From: CADCVT01 sp035940955
GTDB taxonomy: Bacteria > Actinomycetota > Thermoleophilia > Solirubrobacterales > Solirubrobacteraceae
Length of the DNA: 34,504 nucleotides
Direction: 5' to 3'
Assembly: GCA_035940955.1 (NCBI GenBank)
Contig: DASZEJ010000056.1
Span: 1 to 34,504, forward strand
Every line of letters starts with the position of its first letter. Position 1 is the first letter of the stretch. A program made the position numbers and the translations under genes. Under the pieces are notes generated by a model. The model was not told the origin of the DNA. It made no database searches and saw nothing but the letters and a program-made list of their open reading frames with translations. Shown here piece by piece: positions 20,758 to 28,387 of the stretch.

Positions 20758-22766
20758 AGGCGGCGCGAGGTCAGCGTCTCGCGCACCAGCGCGCCGGCGC
20801 GCTCGACGACGATCCGGACGCGCACGTCGGTCCCGGGCCGCGCGATCGACGCCGGCACGCTGTACCGGTGGGCGCTGCCGCGCTCCGTGGCGCCGCGGAT
20901 CGTGCGGACGACCTTGCCGCCCCGCAGCACCTCGAGCCGCACGCGGTCCACGCCGGTCGGCAGGCGGTAGGCGATCCGCAGCGGGACCCGCTGGCGCCCG
21001 CCGAACACCGTGCGCTCCAGCTTGAACGCGGTCAGCGCGCCGCACGACGTCCGCAGGTAGTGGTCAGGCCGGACGCTCCAGCGCCCGCCGCGGCGCCGCA
21101 GGGCGACGCGCCGGACGTCGTCCGTGCCCGGCAGCACCATGCGGATGCGCGCGAAGTAGAAGCCCGGCTTCGCCCGCGGCAGCGTCAGCGTGCTCGCGCT
21201 CGAGCTCAGCCGCGCGACGCGCCGGTCGACGACGCGGCGGCCCTTGGAGTGGCGGAACAGCTCGACGGTGAACGGCCGCTGCTGGCGGCGGACCACGCTG
21301 ATCCTCCCGCCCTGGGCCGACACGCGGCTGAAGCCCGCCGTCGAGGCGCAGACGACCGGCGCGCCGGTGCTCGGCGCCTCGGCGCTCTGCGCGGCCCTCG
21401 GCTGCTCGCCGGGCGCGAGCGCCTCCGGCGGGCGCTCGACGTTGCCCTGCTCGTCGGGCACGACGAGCGGCCCCTCGTACCGCAGGACGTCCAGCCCGCG
21501 CGTGTAGTCGATGTTGTAGACCGTCCGGCCGTCGGGCCCCCAGTGCGGCGCCGACGTCGACCCGCCGATCGGCAGCGCGAAGCCGAGCTGGCGGATCCGG
21601 CCCTCGGGCGTGACCTGCAGGAAGCGCGTGCCCTGCTCGTACTCGGCGAGCGCGACGAGCCCCCCGTTCCTGAACGTCGGGTGCTCCTCGAACCAGTGCG
21701 CCGAGCAGCCGAGGATCTGCGTCTGGCCGCGGCCGCTGCCGTCCTGGTAGTTGCCGTTCTGCGGCCAGATCTCGTCGGTCTGGGTCCACGAGCCCTGCGG
21801 GGAGGGCCGCGTGGTGTCCATGACCATGAACTTGCCGACGCGGTCGTGGCAGCGCGGCTGGAAGTTGGTCTCGCCGCCGAGGAGGACGAACTTGTCGGCG
21901 CCCCTGTTCGGCCAGCGCGCGCCGTGGATGAAGCGGCGCACCGGGCCGCCGGGCCCGAGGCTGCTGTACCACGGCGGGTCCTCGCGCGGGCCGGGCTCGT
22001 GCCGGTAGCTCGCGAGGATCTTCGGCTTGGTGATCGAGCCGCCGTCCTCGGCGTTGACGCTCAGGACGAACACGGGCTGGGTCGCCGTGATGAGGATGCC
22101 CGGCCGGACCTCGTTCTGGTGGTGCGTGGACTCGAGGTCGGGCAGGTCCTTCTGCCAGTCGACCCGCGTGGTGCCTTCCCGCAGCACCGTCGCCTTCGCC
22201 GGGTCACGCGCGTCGACGACCGTGCCGCTCGAGCCGAAGAAGTACGAGCAGTCGAGCACGCACGTGTGCGTGTGGTCGCCGGCGCCGGGGACGACCGACA
22301 CGACCTTCGGCGCCTCCGAGTTCGACACGTCGTAGATCACGAGGCAGTCGGTGACGCCAGGCGGGATGGGGGAGGGAGCCCCGGCGGGAGCGCAGCCGCC
22401 GACCTGGCCGGAGACGCCGAGGAGCTTGCCGTTCGTCGGCACCTCCTCGTTCTCGAACGAGATGTTGGCGTTGATGCCGCCCAGCTTCTTCGGGTTCGGC
22501 GGGTCGCTGACGTCGTAGACGAGCAGGTCTTTGGTCGTCGTGACGAAAAGGCGGTTGCCGACCACGCGCGCGCCGACGCCGTCGCTGGCCTCGGGCAGGT
22601 GCCGGACGTACTTGACGTTGTCGGAGAGGATCATGTCCGGGCGGCCGTCCTGGGCGCCGGAGGTGCCGACGAGGAGGCCGAGGACGGCGAGGAGCGGGAC
22701 GGCGACGAGCGCCAGCCCGGCGCGCTCGGCGAGACGGGTGCGGCGCGTGCAAGGCTTGGGGGGCAT
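20754..22766 (-). CDS. Secreted LVIVD-repeat protein with beta-rich C-terminus
   Basis: A 670-residue exported protein. A signal peptide or anchor lies in residues 10-43 (RTRLAERAGLALVAVPLLAV, then LGLLVGTSGAQ). The middle part resembles a beta-propeller of LVIVD type: GNRLFVTTTKDLLVYDVSDP, TDCLVIYDVSNSEAPKVV and others, with paired cysteines (CAPAG...DCLVI, CVLDCSYFF). A Pro-rich linker near 490 leads to a C-terminal region of beta-rich repeats (RVRLEVLRGGKVVRTIRG). Function unknown; likely extracellular. ATG at 22766 overlaps the P450 start in CATG; a GTG at 22787 is an alternative that would move the start seven codons into the P450 gene. Its stop overlaps the aminopeptidase stop. Confidence 0.8.
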   Translation of the reverse strand: MPPKPCTRRTRLAERAGLALVAVPLLAVLGLLVGTSGAQDGRPDMILSDNVKYVRHLPEASDGVGARVVGNRLFVTTTKDLLVYDVSDPPNPKKLGGINANISFENEEVPTNGKLLGVSGQVGGCAPAGAPSPIPPGVTDCLVIYDVSNSEAPKVVSVVPGAGDHTHTCVLDCSYFFGSSGTVVDARDPAKATVLREGTTRVDWQKDLPDLESTHHQNEVRPGILITATQPVFVLSVNAEDGGSITKPKILASYRHEPGPREDPPWYSSLGPGGPVRRFIHGARWPNRGADKFVLLGGETNFQPRCHDRVGKFMVMDTTRPSPQGSWTQTDEIWPQNGNYQDGSGRGQTQILGCSAHWFEEHPTFRNGGLVALAEYEQGTRFLQVTPEGRIRQLGFALPIGGSTSAPHWGPDGRTVYNIDYTRGLDVLRYEGPLVVPDEQGNVERPPEALAPGEQPRAAQSAEAPSTGAPVVCASTAGFSRVSAQGGRISVVRRQQRPFTVELFRHSKGRRVVDRRVARLSSSASTLTLPRAKPGFYFARIRMVLPGTDDVRRVALRRRGGRWSVRPDHYLRTSCGALTAFKLERTVFGGRQRVPLRIAYRLPTGVDRVRLEVLRGGKVVRTIRGATERGSAHRYSVPASIARPGTDVRVRIVVERAGALVRETLTSRRL

Positions 22767-24060
22767 GAGCGCTGCAACGCGCGGCACCGGTGAAGCTGGC
22801 GGTCATCTCCCTCCCGGGCCGCGTGCGCCGGCGTGGTGGCAGACCGTCGAGTGGATCGTCCGCCCGACCGCGCTGCTGCGCCGCTGCGCCGCCCGATACG
22901 GCGAGCCGTTCACGCTGCGGACGCTGTGGGCGGACGCGCCGATGGTGCTCGTCTCGCACCCGGAGGACGTGCGGCGCGTCTTCACCGCCGAGCCGTCGGT
23001 GCTGCGCGGCGGCGGCAGCGCGGTGCTCGAGCCGTTCGCGGGGCCGGCGTCGCTGCTCGTGCTCGACGGCGCCGAGCACCTGCGCCACCGGCGGCTGCAG
23101 CTGCCCGCGTTCCACGGCGACGCGCTGCGGGCGTACGAGCCGCTGGTCGCCGAGCTGGCGGCCCGCGAGCTGGCCTCGTGGCCGCGCGGGCGCCGCGTCA
23201 GCACCCACGCGCGGATGCAGGCGCTGACGCTCGAGGTGATGCTGCGCGTCGTCCTCGGCTCGGACGCGCCCGCGCTGCGCGCGGCGATCGAGGAGGCGCT
23301 GGCCCTCGTGCGCTCGGCGCCGCGGCTCGTCGCGACGTCGGTGCTCGGGCGCGACGCGGCGTTCCGCCGGGCGGTGGAGCGCGTCGACGCGCTGCTGTAC
23401 GCGCTGATCGCGGAGCGGCGCGCCGCCGCTGAGCCGCACGCCGCGCCCCCGCCGATTCTCGACCGCCTGCTCGCCGCCCACGACGACCACGGCCGCCCGC
23501 CGTCCGACGCCGAGCTGCGCGACCAGCTCGTCACGCTCCTCGCCGCCGGCCACGAGACCACGGCGACGGCCCTCGCGTGGGCGTTCGAGCGACTGGCGCG
23601 CGACCCGCGGCTCGTCGCCGACCTGCGCTCCGGCGACGGCGCGCTGCTCGACGCCACCGTCCGCGAGGTGCTGCGCATCCGGCCGGTGCTCTCGGTCGCG
23701 CCGCGCGAGGTCGTCGCGCCGCTCGAGCTGCACGACGGCCGCACGGTCCCGCCCGGCGCCCAGGTCGCCGCCTGCATCTACCTCACCCACCGGCGCGCCG
23801 ACGCCTTCCCGCCCGACCCGCTCGCTTTCCGCCCGCGCCGCTGGCTCGACCGCCCGAAGCCGCCGCCCTACGCGTACATCCCCTTCGGCGGCGGCCCGCG
23901 CCGCTGCCTCGGCGCCGCGTTCGCCCAGATGGAGATTCGCGAGGTGCTGCGCGCCGCGGTCGCGCGGCTCGACCTGCGCGCGCCCGCCCGCGGCGAGCGC
24001 GTGCGCCGCCGCGCGGTCAGCCTCGCGCCGGCCGCCGGCGGCCGGGTGGTGCCGCTGTGA
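22765..24060 (+). CDS. Cytochrome P450
   Basis: A 431-residue soluble P450 monooxygenase. An LPPGPR proline hinge near residue 15 begins the fold. The I-helix is LAAGHETTATALAW (Glu264, Thr265), the K-helix EVLRIRP contains Glu301 and Arg304, and the heme loop is PFGGGPRRCLGAAFAQM with Cys381 as heme ligand. The I-helix and heme signatures are complete, so the enzyme should be active. The substrate is not predictable. No ferredoxin or reductase is adjacent. It starts in the CATG shared with the LVIVD gene; no Shine-Dalgarno or clear -10 box precedes this start, so the exact start is less certain. Its TGA overlaps the GTG of the next gene (GTGA), so the two are coupled. Confidence 0.93.
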   Translation: MSAATRGTGEAGGHLPPGPRAPAWWQTVEWIVRPTALLRRCAARYGEPFTLRTLWADAPMVLVSHPEDVRRVFTAEPSVLRGGGSAVLEPFAGPASLLVLDGAEHLRHRRLQLPAFHGDALRAYEPLVAELAARELASWPRGRRVSTHARMQALTLEVMLRVVLGSDAPALRAAIEEALALVRSAPRLVATSVLGRDAAFRRAVERVDALLYALIAERRAAAEPHAAPPPILDRLLAAHDDHGRPPSDAELRDQLVTLLAAGHETTATALAWAFERLARDPRLVADLRSGDGALLDATVREVLRIRPVLSVAPREVVAPLELHDGRTVPPGAQVAACIYLTHRRADAFPPDPLAFRPRRWLDRPKPPPYAYIPFGGGPRRCLGAAFAQMEIREVLRAAVARLDLRAPARGERVRRRAVSLAPAAGGRVVPL

Positions 24061-24893
24061 CGGCGGCGACGCTCCTCGCCGTCCCCAACGTCTCCGAGGG
24101 CCGCGACCGCGCGGCGATCGACGCCATCGGCGCCGCGTTCGCGTCGACCGGCGCGCGCCTGCTCGACGTCCACGCGGACCCCGACCACCATCGCTCGGTC
24201 TACACGCTCGCCGCCGGCCCGGGCGAGCTCGCCGCCGCGCTCGAAGCGGGCGCCCGCGAGGTCATGGAGCGCGTCGACCTGCGCACCCCGCGCGGCGCGC
24301 ACCCGCACGTCGGCGCGCTCGACGTCGCGCCGGTCGTCCACCTCGACCGCCCCCGCCGCGGCGCCGCGTGCGCCGAGGCGCTCCTCGCCGCGGACCTGCT
24401 CGGCGAGCTGGGGCTGCCCGTCTACCTGTACGGCACGCTCGCCGGCGGCCGCACGCGCGCGGAGCTGCGCCGCCCCGGCGCGCTCGACGCGATCGCCCCC
24501 GACTTCGGCCCCCGCGAGCCCAGCGCGCGCTCCGGCGCCGTCCTCGTCGCCGCCCGCCCGCCGCTCGTCGCGTTCAACGTCGTCCTCGAGCCGCCCGCGA
24601 CCGCAGACGACGCCCGGCGGATCGCCGCGCTCGTCCGCGAGGGCGGCCCCGACGGGCTGCCCGGCGTGCGCGCCCTCGGCATCGAGCTCACGGGCGGCGC
24701 CGCGCAGGTCTCGACCAACGTCGAGGACCACGAGGCGGTCCCGCTCGCCGAGCTGCTCGACGCCGTCCGCCGGCACGCCGGCGTCCGCGAGGCCGAGCTG
24801 GTCGGCCTGGCCCCCGAGGCGGCCTTCGCGGGCTGGCCGGAGGACGTCCCGCTGCGCAACCGGCGGACGGTCGAGGAGGCCCTCGCCGACTAG
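24057..24893 (+). CDS. ftcD: Glutamate formiminotransferase (N-terminal domain type)
   Basis: A 278-residue formiminotransferase that moves the formimino group between formiminoglutamate and tetrahydrofolate in histidine degradation. NVSEGRDRAAIDAI opens it, then LLDVHADPDHHRSVYTLAAG and RGAHPHVGALDVAPV with His82, which falls at the same number as the catalytic His of the porcine enzyme. FNVVLEPP and VSTNVEDHEAVPL belong to the second half-domain. The cyclodeaminase domain is missing, as in many bacteria. It overlaps the P450 stop by four bases. Its TAG stop appears to be the first half of a -10 box (TAGAGT) for the following gene. Confidence 0.88.
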   Translation: MTAATLLAVPNVSEGRDRAAIDAIGAAFASTGARLLDVHADPDHHRSVYTLAAGPGELAAALEAGAREVMERVDLRTPRGAHPHVGALDVAPVVHLDRPRRGAACAEALLAADLLGELGLPVYLYGTLAGGRTRAELRRPGALDAIAPDFGPREPSARSGAVLVAARPPLVAFNVVLEPPATADDARRIAALVREGGPDGLPGVRALGIELTGGAAQVSTNVEDHEAVPLAELLDAVRRHAGVREAELVGLAPEAAFAGWPEDVPLRNRRTVEEALAD

Positions 24894-24896
24894 AGT
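24891..24896 (+). promoter_or_regulatory. Possible -10 box TAGAGT overlapping the ftcD stop
   Basis: TAGAGT begins with the ftcD stop codon and lies nine bases before ATG at 24906, slightly longer than the usual six to eight. A weaker case than alaS or the gene at 34480. Confidence 0.35.
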
Positions 24897-24905
24897 GAGG
24901 GGCCG

Positions 24906-25271
24906 ATGGCCCAGACGAGGAAGCGCCGGCGCAGCAAGCACCGTGGCAACGCCGCCGGCATGGTCGAGGCGCGCGGTCGGACCGGGCGGCGGCCCGAGGA
25001 CGGCGAGAAGCGCCCCGCTCGCGGGCCGGACGCCGCGGCCCGCCGCCGCAACCGGATGGAGACGCCGCCGACGTGGCGCAGCGCGTTCAACCGCGCGGCG
25101 GTCGCCACCGTGGTCTTCGGGCTGCTCGTCGTCGTCGCGTTCCGCCGCCAGGCCAGCGAGGCGATCCTGCTGGCGGCGTTCATGCTCGTCCTCTACGTGC
25201 CGCTCACCTACTACACCGACCTGTGGCTCCACCGCCGGTGGGTCCGCAAGCACAAGGCGGGCGCCACCTGA
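24906..25271 (+). CDS. Small membrane protein with a basic tail
   Basis: A 121-residue protein. The N-terminal 55 residues are Arg/Lys-rich and disordered (MAQTRKRRRSKHRGNAAGMV), followed by two hydrophobic segments, AAVATVVFGLLVVVAF (about 64-79) and ILLAAFMLVLYVPLTYY (about 87-103), and a short basic end. A two-helix inner-membrane protein with both ends in the cytoplasm fits the charge pattern. No family function is known to me. Its TGA overlaps the ATG of the MBL gene (TGATG), so the two are co-translated and may work together. Confidence 0.72.
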   Translation: MAQTRKRRRSKHRGNAAGMVEARGRTGRRPEDGEKRPARGPDAAARRRNRMETPPTWRSAFNRAAVATVVFGLLVVVAFRRQASEAILLAAFMLVLYVPLTYYTDLWLHRRWVRKHKAGAT

Positions 25272-25906
25272 TGGACGTCCGCATGTTCACCGTCGGCATG
25301 GTGCAGGAGAACACGTTCCTCGTCCGGCCCGACGGCGGCGACCGCGCGGTGATCGTCGACCCGGGCGACGAGGCCGACAAGCTCGTCGGCGCGATCGACG
25401 CGCTCGGCGTGACGCTCGACGCGATCCTCGTCACCCACACGCACTTCGACCACGTCGGCGCCGTCGCGCCGGTCGCCAGGGCGACCGGCGCGCCCGTCTA
25501 CTGCCCGAAGATCGAGGTCCCGGTCCTCGCCGACATCAACCGCTTCGTCCCCTGGCCCGGCTTCGGCCCGTTCGAGAGCTACGACGCCGACGAGACCGTC
25601 GAGGGCGGCGAGCGCCTGCAGCTCGCCGGCTTCGACATAGAGGTCGTCTTCACCCCCGGCCACAGCCCCGGCCACGTCACCTACGCGATCGAGTCCGAGG
25701 GCGCGCTGTTCAGCGGCGACGTGCTGTTCCAGGGCTCGGTCGGCCGGGTCGACCTGCCCGGCGGCGACGGCCCCACGCTGCTGCGCTCGATCGCCTCGCT
25801 GCTCGACCGTTTCGGCGACGAGACGACGGTGTATCCAGGCCACATGGGGATCACCACGCTCGGGCGCGAGCGCGCGACCAACCCGTTCCTGACCGAGCTG
25901 GTCTGA
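25271..25906 (+). CDS. MBL-fold metallohydrolase (glyoxalase II-like)
   Basis: A 211-residue metallo-beta-lactamase-fold enzyme. The metal motif is THTHFDHVG (HxHxDH), then CPKIEVPVL, the second histidine in TPGHSPGHVTY, the Asp in FSGDVLFQGSVGR and the last His in YPGHMGITTLG, the layout of the YcbL/glyoxalase II-like group that hydrolyses thioesters. It starts in the stop of the membrane protein gene. It ends eight bases before aspS, so a short operon with the small membrane protein and aspS is likely. Confidence 0.9.
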   Translation: MDVRMFTVGMVQENTFLVRPDGGDRAVIVDPGDEADKLVGAIDALGVTLDAILVTHTHFDHVGAVAPVARATGAPVYCPKIEVPVLADINRFVPWPGFGPFESYDADETVEGGERLQLAGFDIEVVFTPGHSPGHVTYAIESEGALFSGDVLFQGSVGRVDLPGGDGPTLLRSIASLLDRFGDETTVYPGHMGITTLGRERATNPFLTELV

Positions 25907-25914
25907 CGCGCGGG

Positions 25915-27675
25915 ATGAAGCAGCCTCCGCGCGCGAACGCGTACCGCGACGCCTGGGCGGGCGACCTGCGCCTCGATCGCGACGGGGAGACCGTCCGCGT
26001 CGCCGGCTGGGTCCACCGCCGCCGCGACCACGGCGGGCTGATCTTCATCGACCTGCGCGACCGCTCCGGGCTGCTGCAGCTCGTCTTCCACCCGGACACC
26101 TCGGGGAACGCGTTCGCGCTCGCCGAGGCGCTGCGGCCCGAGCACGTCCTCACGGCGCGCGGCAGGGTCGCGCGGCGCGAGCAGGGCAACGTCAACCCCA
26201 ACCTCGCGACGGGCGAGATCGAGCTGCTCGTCACCGACGCCGAGCGGCTCGCCACCGCCGAGACGCCGCCGTTCCCGATCGACGAGGACGTCGAGGTCGA
26301 CGAGATGCTCCGCCTCAGGCACCGCGCGCTCGACCTGCGCCGCGAGCAGATGCAGCGCGCGCTCCAGCTGCGCCACGAGGTCGTGCAGACCATGCGCCGC
26401 GAGCTCGACGCCCGCGACTTCCTCGAGATCGAGACGCCCATCCTCACCCGCTCGACGCCCGAGGGCGCGCGCGACTTCCTCGTCCCCAACCGGCGCGAGC
26501 CCGGCACGTGGTACGCGCTGCCGCAGTCGCCGCAGCTCTTCAAGGAGCTGCTGATGGTCAGCGGCTTCGAGCGCTACTACCAGATCGCCCGCTGCTTCCG
26601 CGACGAGGACATGCGCGCCGACCGCCAGGCGGAGTTCACCCAGCTCGACGTCGAGATGTCGTTCGTCGAGGAGGACGACGTCATCGAGGCGATGGAGGCG
26701 GTCATGAGCGCGGTGTTCGCGCTGTCGGACCTCGGGCTGCCCGACCCGCCGTGGCCGCGGATGGGCTACGACGAGGCGCTCGGCCGCTTCGGCACCGACC
26801 GCCCCGACCTGCGCTTCGGGCTGGAGATCCGCGACGTGTCCGAGCAGGTGCGCGGCGCGCAGTTCCGCGTCTTCCAGTCGGTCCTCGACGGCGGCGGCGT
26901 GGTGCGTGCGATCAACGCCGGCCGGCGCGAGCTGTCGCGCTCGGAGCTCGACGGGCTCAACGAGATCGTCCAGCGCCACGGCGGCAAGGCCGTCGCCTGG
27001 GCGTTCGCCGACGGCGGCGGCTGGCGGTCGCCGATCGCCAAGTTCTTCGACGACGACCGCATCGCCGCGGTCAACGCCGCGCTCGAGGCCGGCGAGGGCG
27101 ACCTCCTGCTCTTCGCCGCCGACGCCGAGCGGGTCGCGGCCGAGGCGCTCGGCGGGCTGCGGGTCGAGCTGGCCGAGCGGTTCGGGCTGATCCCCGAGGG
27201 CCGCCACGAGATCCTGTGGACCGTCGACTTCCCGGCCTTCGAGCCGACCGGCGACGGCGGCTGGACGGCCGTGCATCACCCGTTCACCGCCCCGCTCGGC
27301 GACCTCGACGGCGACCCGGGCGCGCTGCGGTCGCGGGCCTACGACCTCATCCTCGACGGCAGCGAGCTGGGCGGCGGCTCGATCCGCATCAACGACCTCG
27401 CGGTGCAGCAGCGCGTGCTCGAGATCATCGGCATGACCGAGGAGGAGGCGCACGCGCGGTTCGGCTTCCTCCTCGACGCGCTGCGCCACGGGGCGCCGCC
27501 GCTGGGCGGGATCGCGTTCGGCCTCGACCGCGTCGTGGCGATCATGGGCGGCTTCGACTCGATCCGCGACGTGATCGCGTTCCCGAAGACCGCGAGCGGG
27601 ATCGACCCGCTGACGGGCGCGCCGGCGCCGGTGGACCCGCGCCAGCTGCGCGAGCTGGGGCTCCGGACCGGCTAG
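25915..27675 (+). CDS. aspS: Aspartyl-tRNA synthetase
   Basis: A 586-residue class IIb synthetase that charges tRNA with aspartate. The N-terminal OB domain contains AGWVHRRRDHGGLIFIDLRD (about 30-49); motif 2 is FRDEDMRADRQAEFTQLDVEM (about 222-242), with an inserted GAD domain, and motif 3 is GLDRVVAIMGG. His39 in RRDHGG matches the His typical of non-discriminating bacterial enzymes, which also charge tRNA-Asn; discriminating ones such as E. coli have Leu. If so, a GatCAB amidotransferase should exist elsewhere. The stop overlaps that of the convergent next gene within CTAG. Confidence 0.96.
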   Translation: MKQPPRANAYRDAWAGDLRLDRDGETVRVAGWVHRRRDHGGLIFIDLRDRSGLLQLVFHPDTSGNAFALAEALRPEHVLTARGRVARREQGNVNPNLATGEIELLVTDAERLATAETPPFPIDEDVEVDEMLRLRHRALDLRREQMQRALQLRHEVVQTMRRELDARDFLEIETPILTRSTPEGARDFLVPNRREPGTWYALPQSPQLFKELLMVSGFERYYQIARCFRDEDMRADRQAEFTQLDVEMSFVEEDDVIEAMEAVMSAVFALSDLGLPDPPWPRMGYDEALGRFGTDRPDLRFGLEIRDVSEQVRGAQFRVFQSVLDGGGVVRAINAGRRELSRSELDGLNEIVQRHGGKAVAWAFADGGGWRSPIAKFFDDDRIAAVNAALEAGEGDLLLFAADAERVAAEALGGLRVELAERFGLIPEGRHEILWTVDFPAFEPTGDGGWTAVHHPFTAPLGDLDGDPGALRSRAYDLILDGSELGGGSIRINDLAVQQRVLEIIGMTEEEAHARFGFLLDALRHGAPPLGGIAFGLDRVVAIMGGFDSIRDVIAFPKTASGIDPLTGAPAPVDPRQLRELGLRTG

Positions 27676-28322
27676 GGCCGGACCCGGATGGCCTTGTCGA
27701 CCAGGTCCTCGAGCTCGCGCGTGACGGTCAGGCCGCCGACCGAGCGGGCGCGGCGGGCGCGATCGATGACGAGGACGGTCGGCGAGGTGACGACGGGGAC
27801 GCCGCGCGTGATCGGCTCGTAGTCGGCGAGCCGCTGCATCGAGGCGGTGTGGACCGCGACCTTGCCGCGGCGGCGGCTGACGGCCTCGACCGCGGCGCGG
27901 ACGGCGCGGTCGTCGGAGACGCGGCGGTCCCAGAAGAGGAGGATGGCGACCTTGCCCGCGCCGACGTCGCGCAGGACCGCCTGGGCGCCCCTGGAGACGT
28001 CCTCGCCGGCCGACACGTCGATCTGCGCGCCCGGCTGCGCCGCCTTCTTCCTGGCGGCGACCCCGGACGGGGCGGCGGCGGTCTCGGAGCCGGCGGCGGC
28101 CGCGGCGGCCTCGCTCTTGTCGACGCCGGCCTTCTGGGCGGCCGCTGCGTCCTGCGCCTTCTCGACGGCCTTGCCGGGAGCGCTCTGCGCGCCGGCAGGC
28201 GCCGGCGCCGCCGCGTCGGGGACGGGCTTGGGGCGGAGCGCGACGAACCAGAGCGCGGCGAAGGCGAGCGACGCCGCCAGGGCGATGCGCACGGGGAGCG
28301 ACACCTGGCTCACACACTGCAT
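27672..28322 (-). CDS. Membrane-anchored thioredoxin-fold protein lacking catalytic cysteines
   Basis: A 216-residue protein with a single N-terminal membrane anchor (LPVRIALAASLAFAALWFVA, about 8-27), an Ala-, Lys- and Pro-rich linker (about 30-110), then a thioredoxin-like domain: VAILLFWDRRVSDDRAVRAA, VAVHTASMQRL and VVTSPTVLVIDRARRARSV, the TSPT holding the usual cis-Pro. The CXXC site is absent (WDRRVSDD in its place), so it should not be a thiol oxidoreductase. The domain probably faces the outside. ATG at 28322 is chosen because an upstream ATG 17 codons earlier gives an unnatural extension. Convergent with aspS (stops overlap), divergent from the next gene. Confidence 0.7.
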   Translation of the reverse strand: MQCVSQVSLPVRIALAASLAFAALWFVALRPKPVPDAAAPAPAGAQSAPGKAVEKAQDAAAAQKAGVDKSEAAAAAAGSETAAAPSGVAARKKAAQPGAQIDVSAGEDVSRGAQAVLRDVGAGKVAILLFWDRRVSDDRAVRAAVEAVSRRRGKVAVHTASMQRLADYEPITRGVPVVTSPTVLVIDRARRARSVGGLTVTRELEDLVDKAIRVRP

Positions 28323-28387
28323 GGTCGGTTGCGCGCCCGCGAAGTTGAGCGGCCAGGGGTGGGATGGACGCAAGGGGAGAATTTGGC

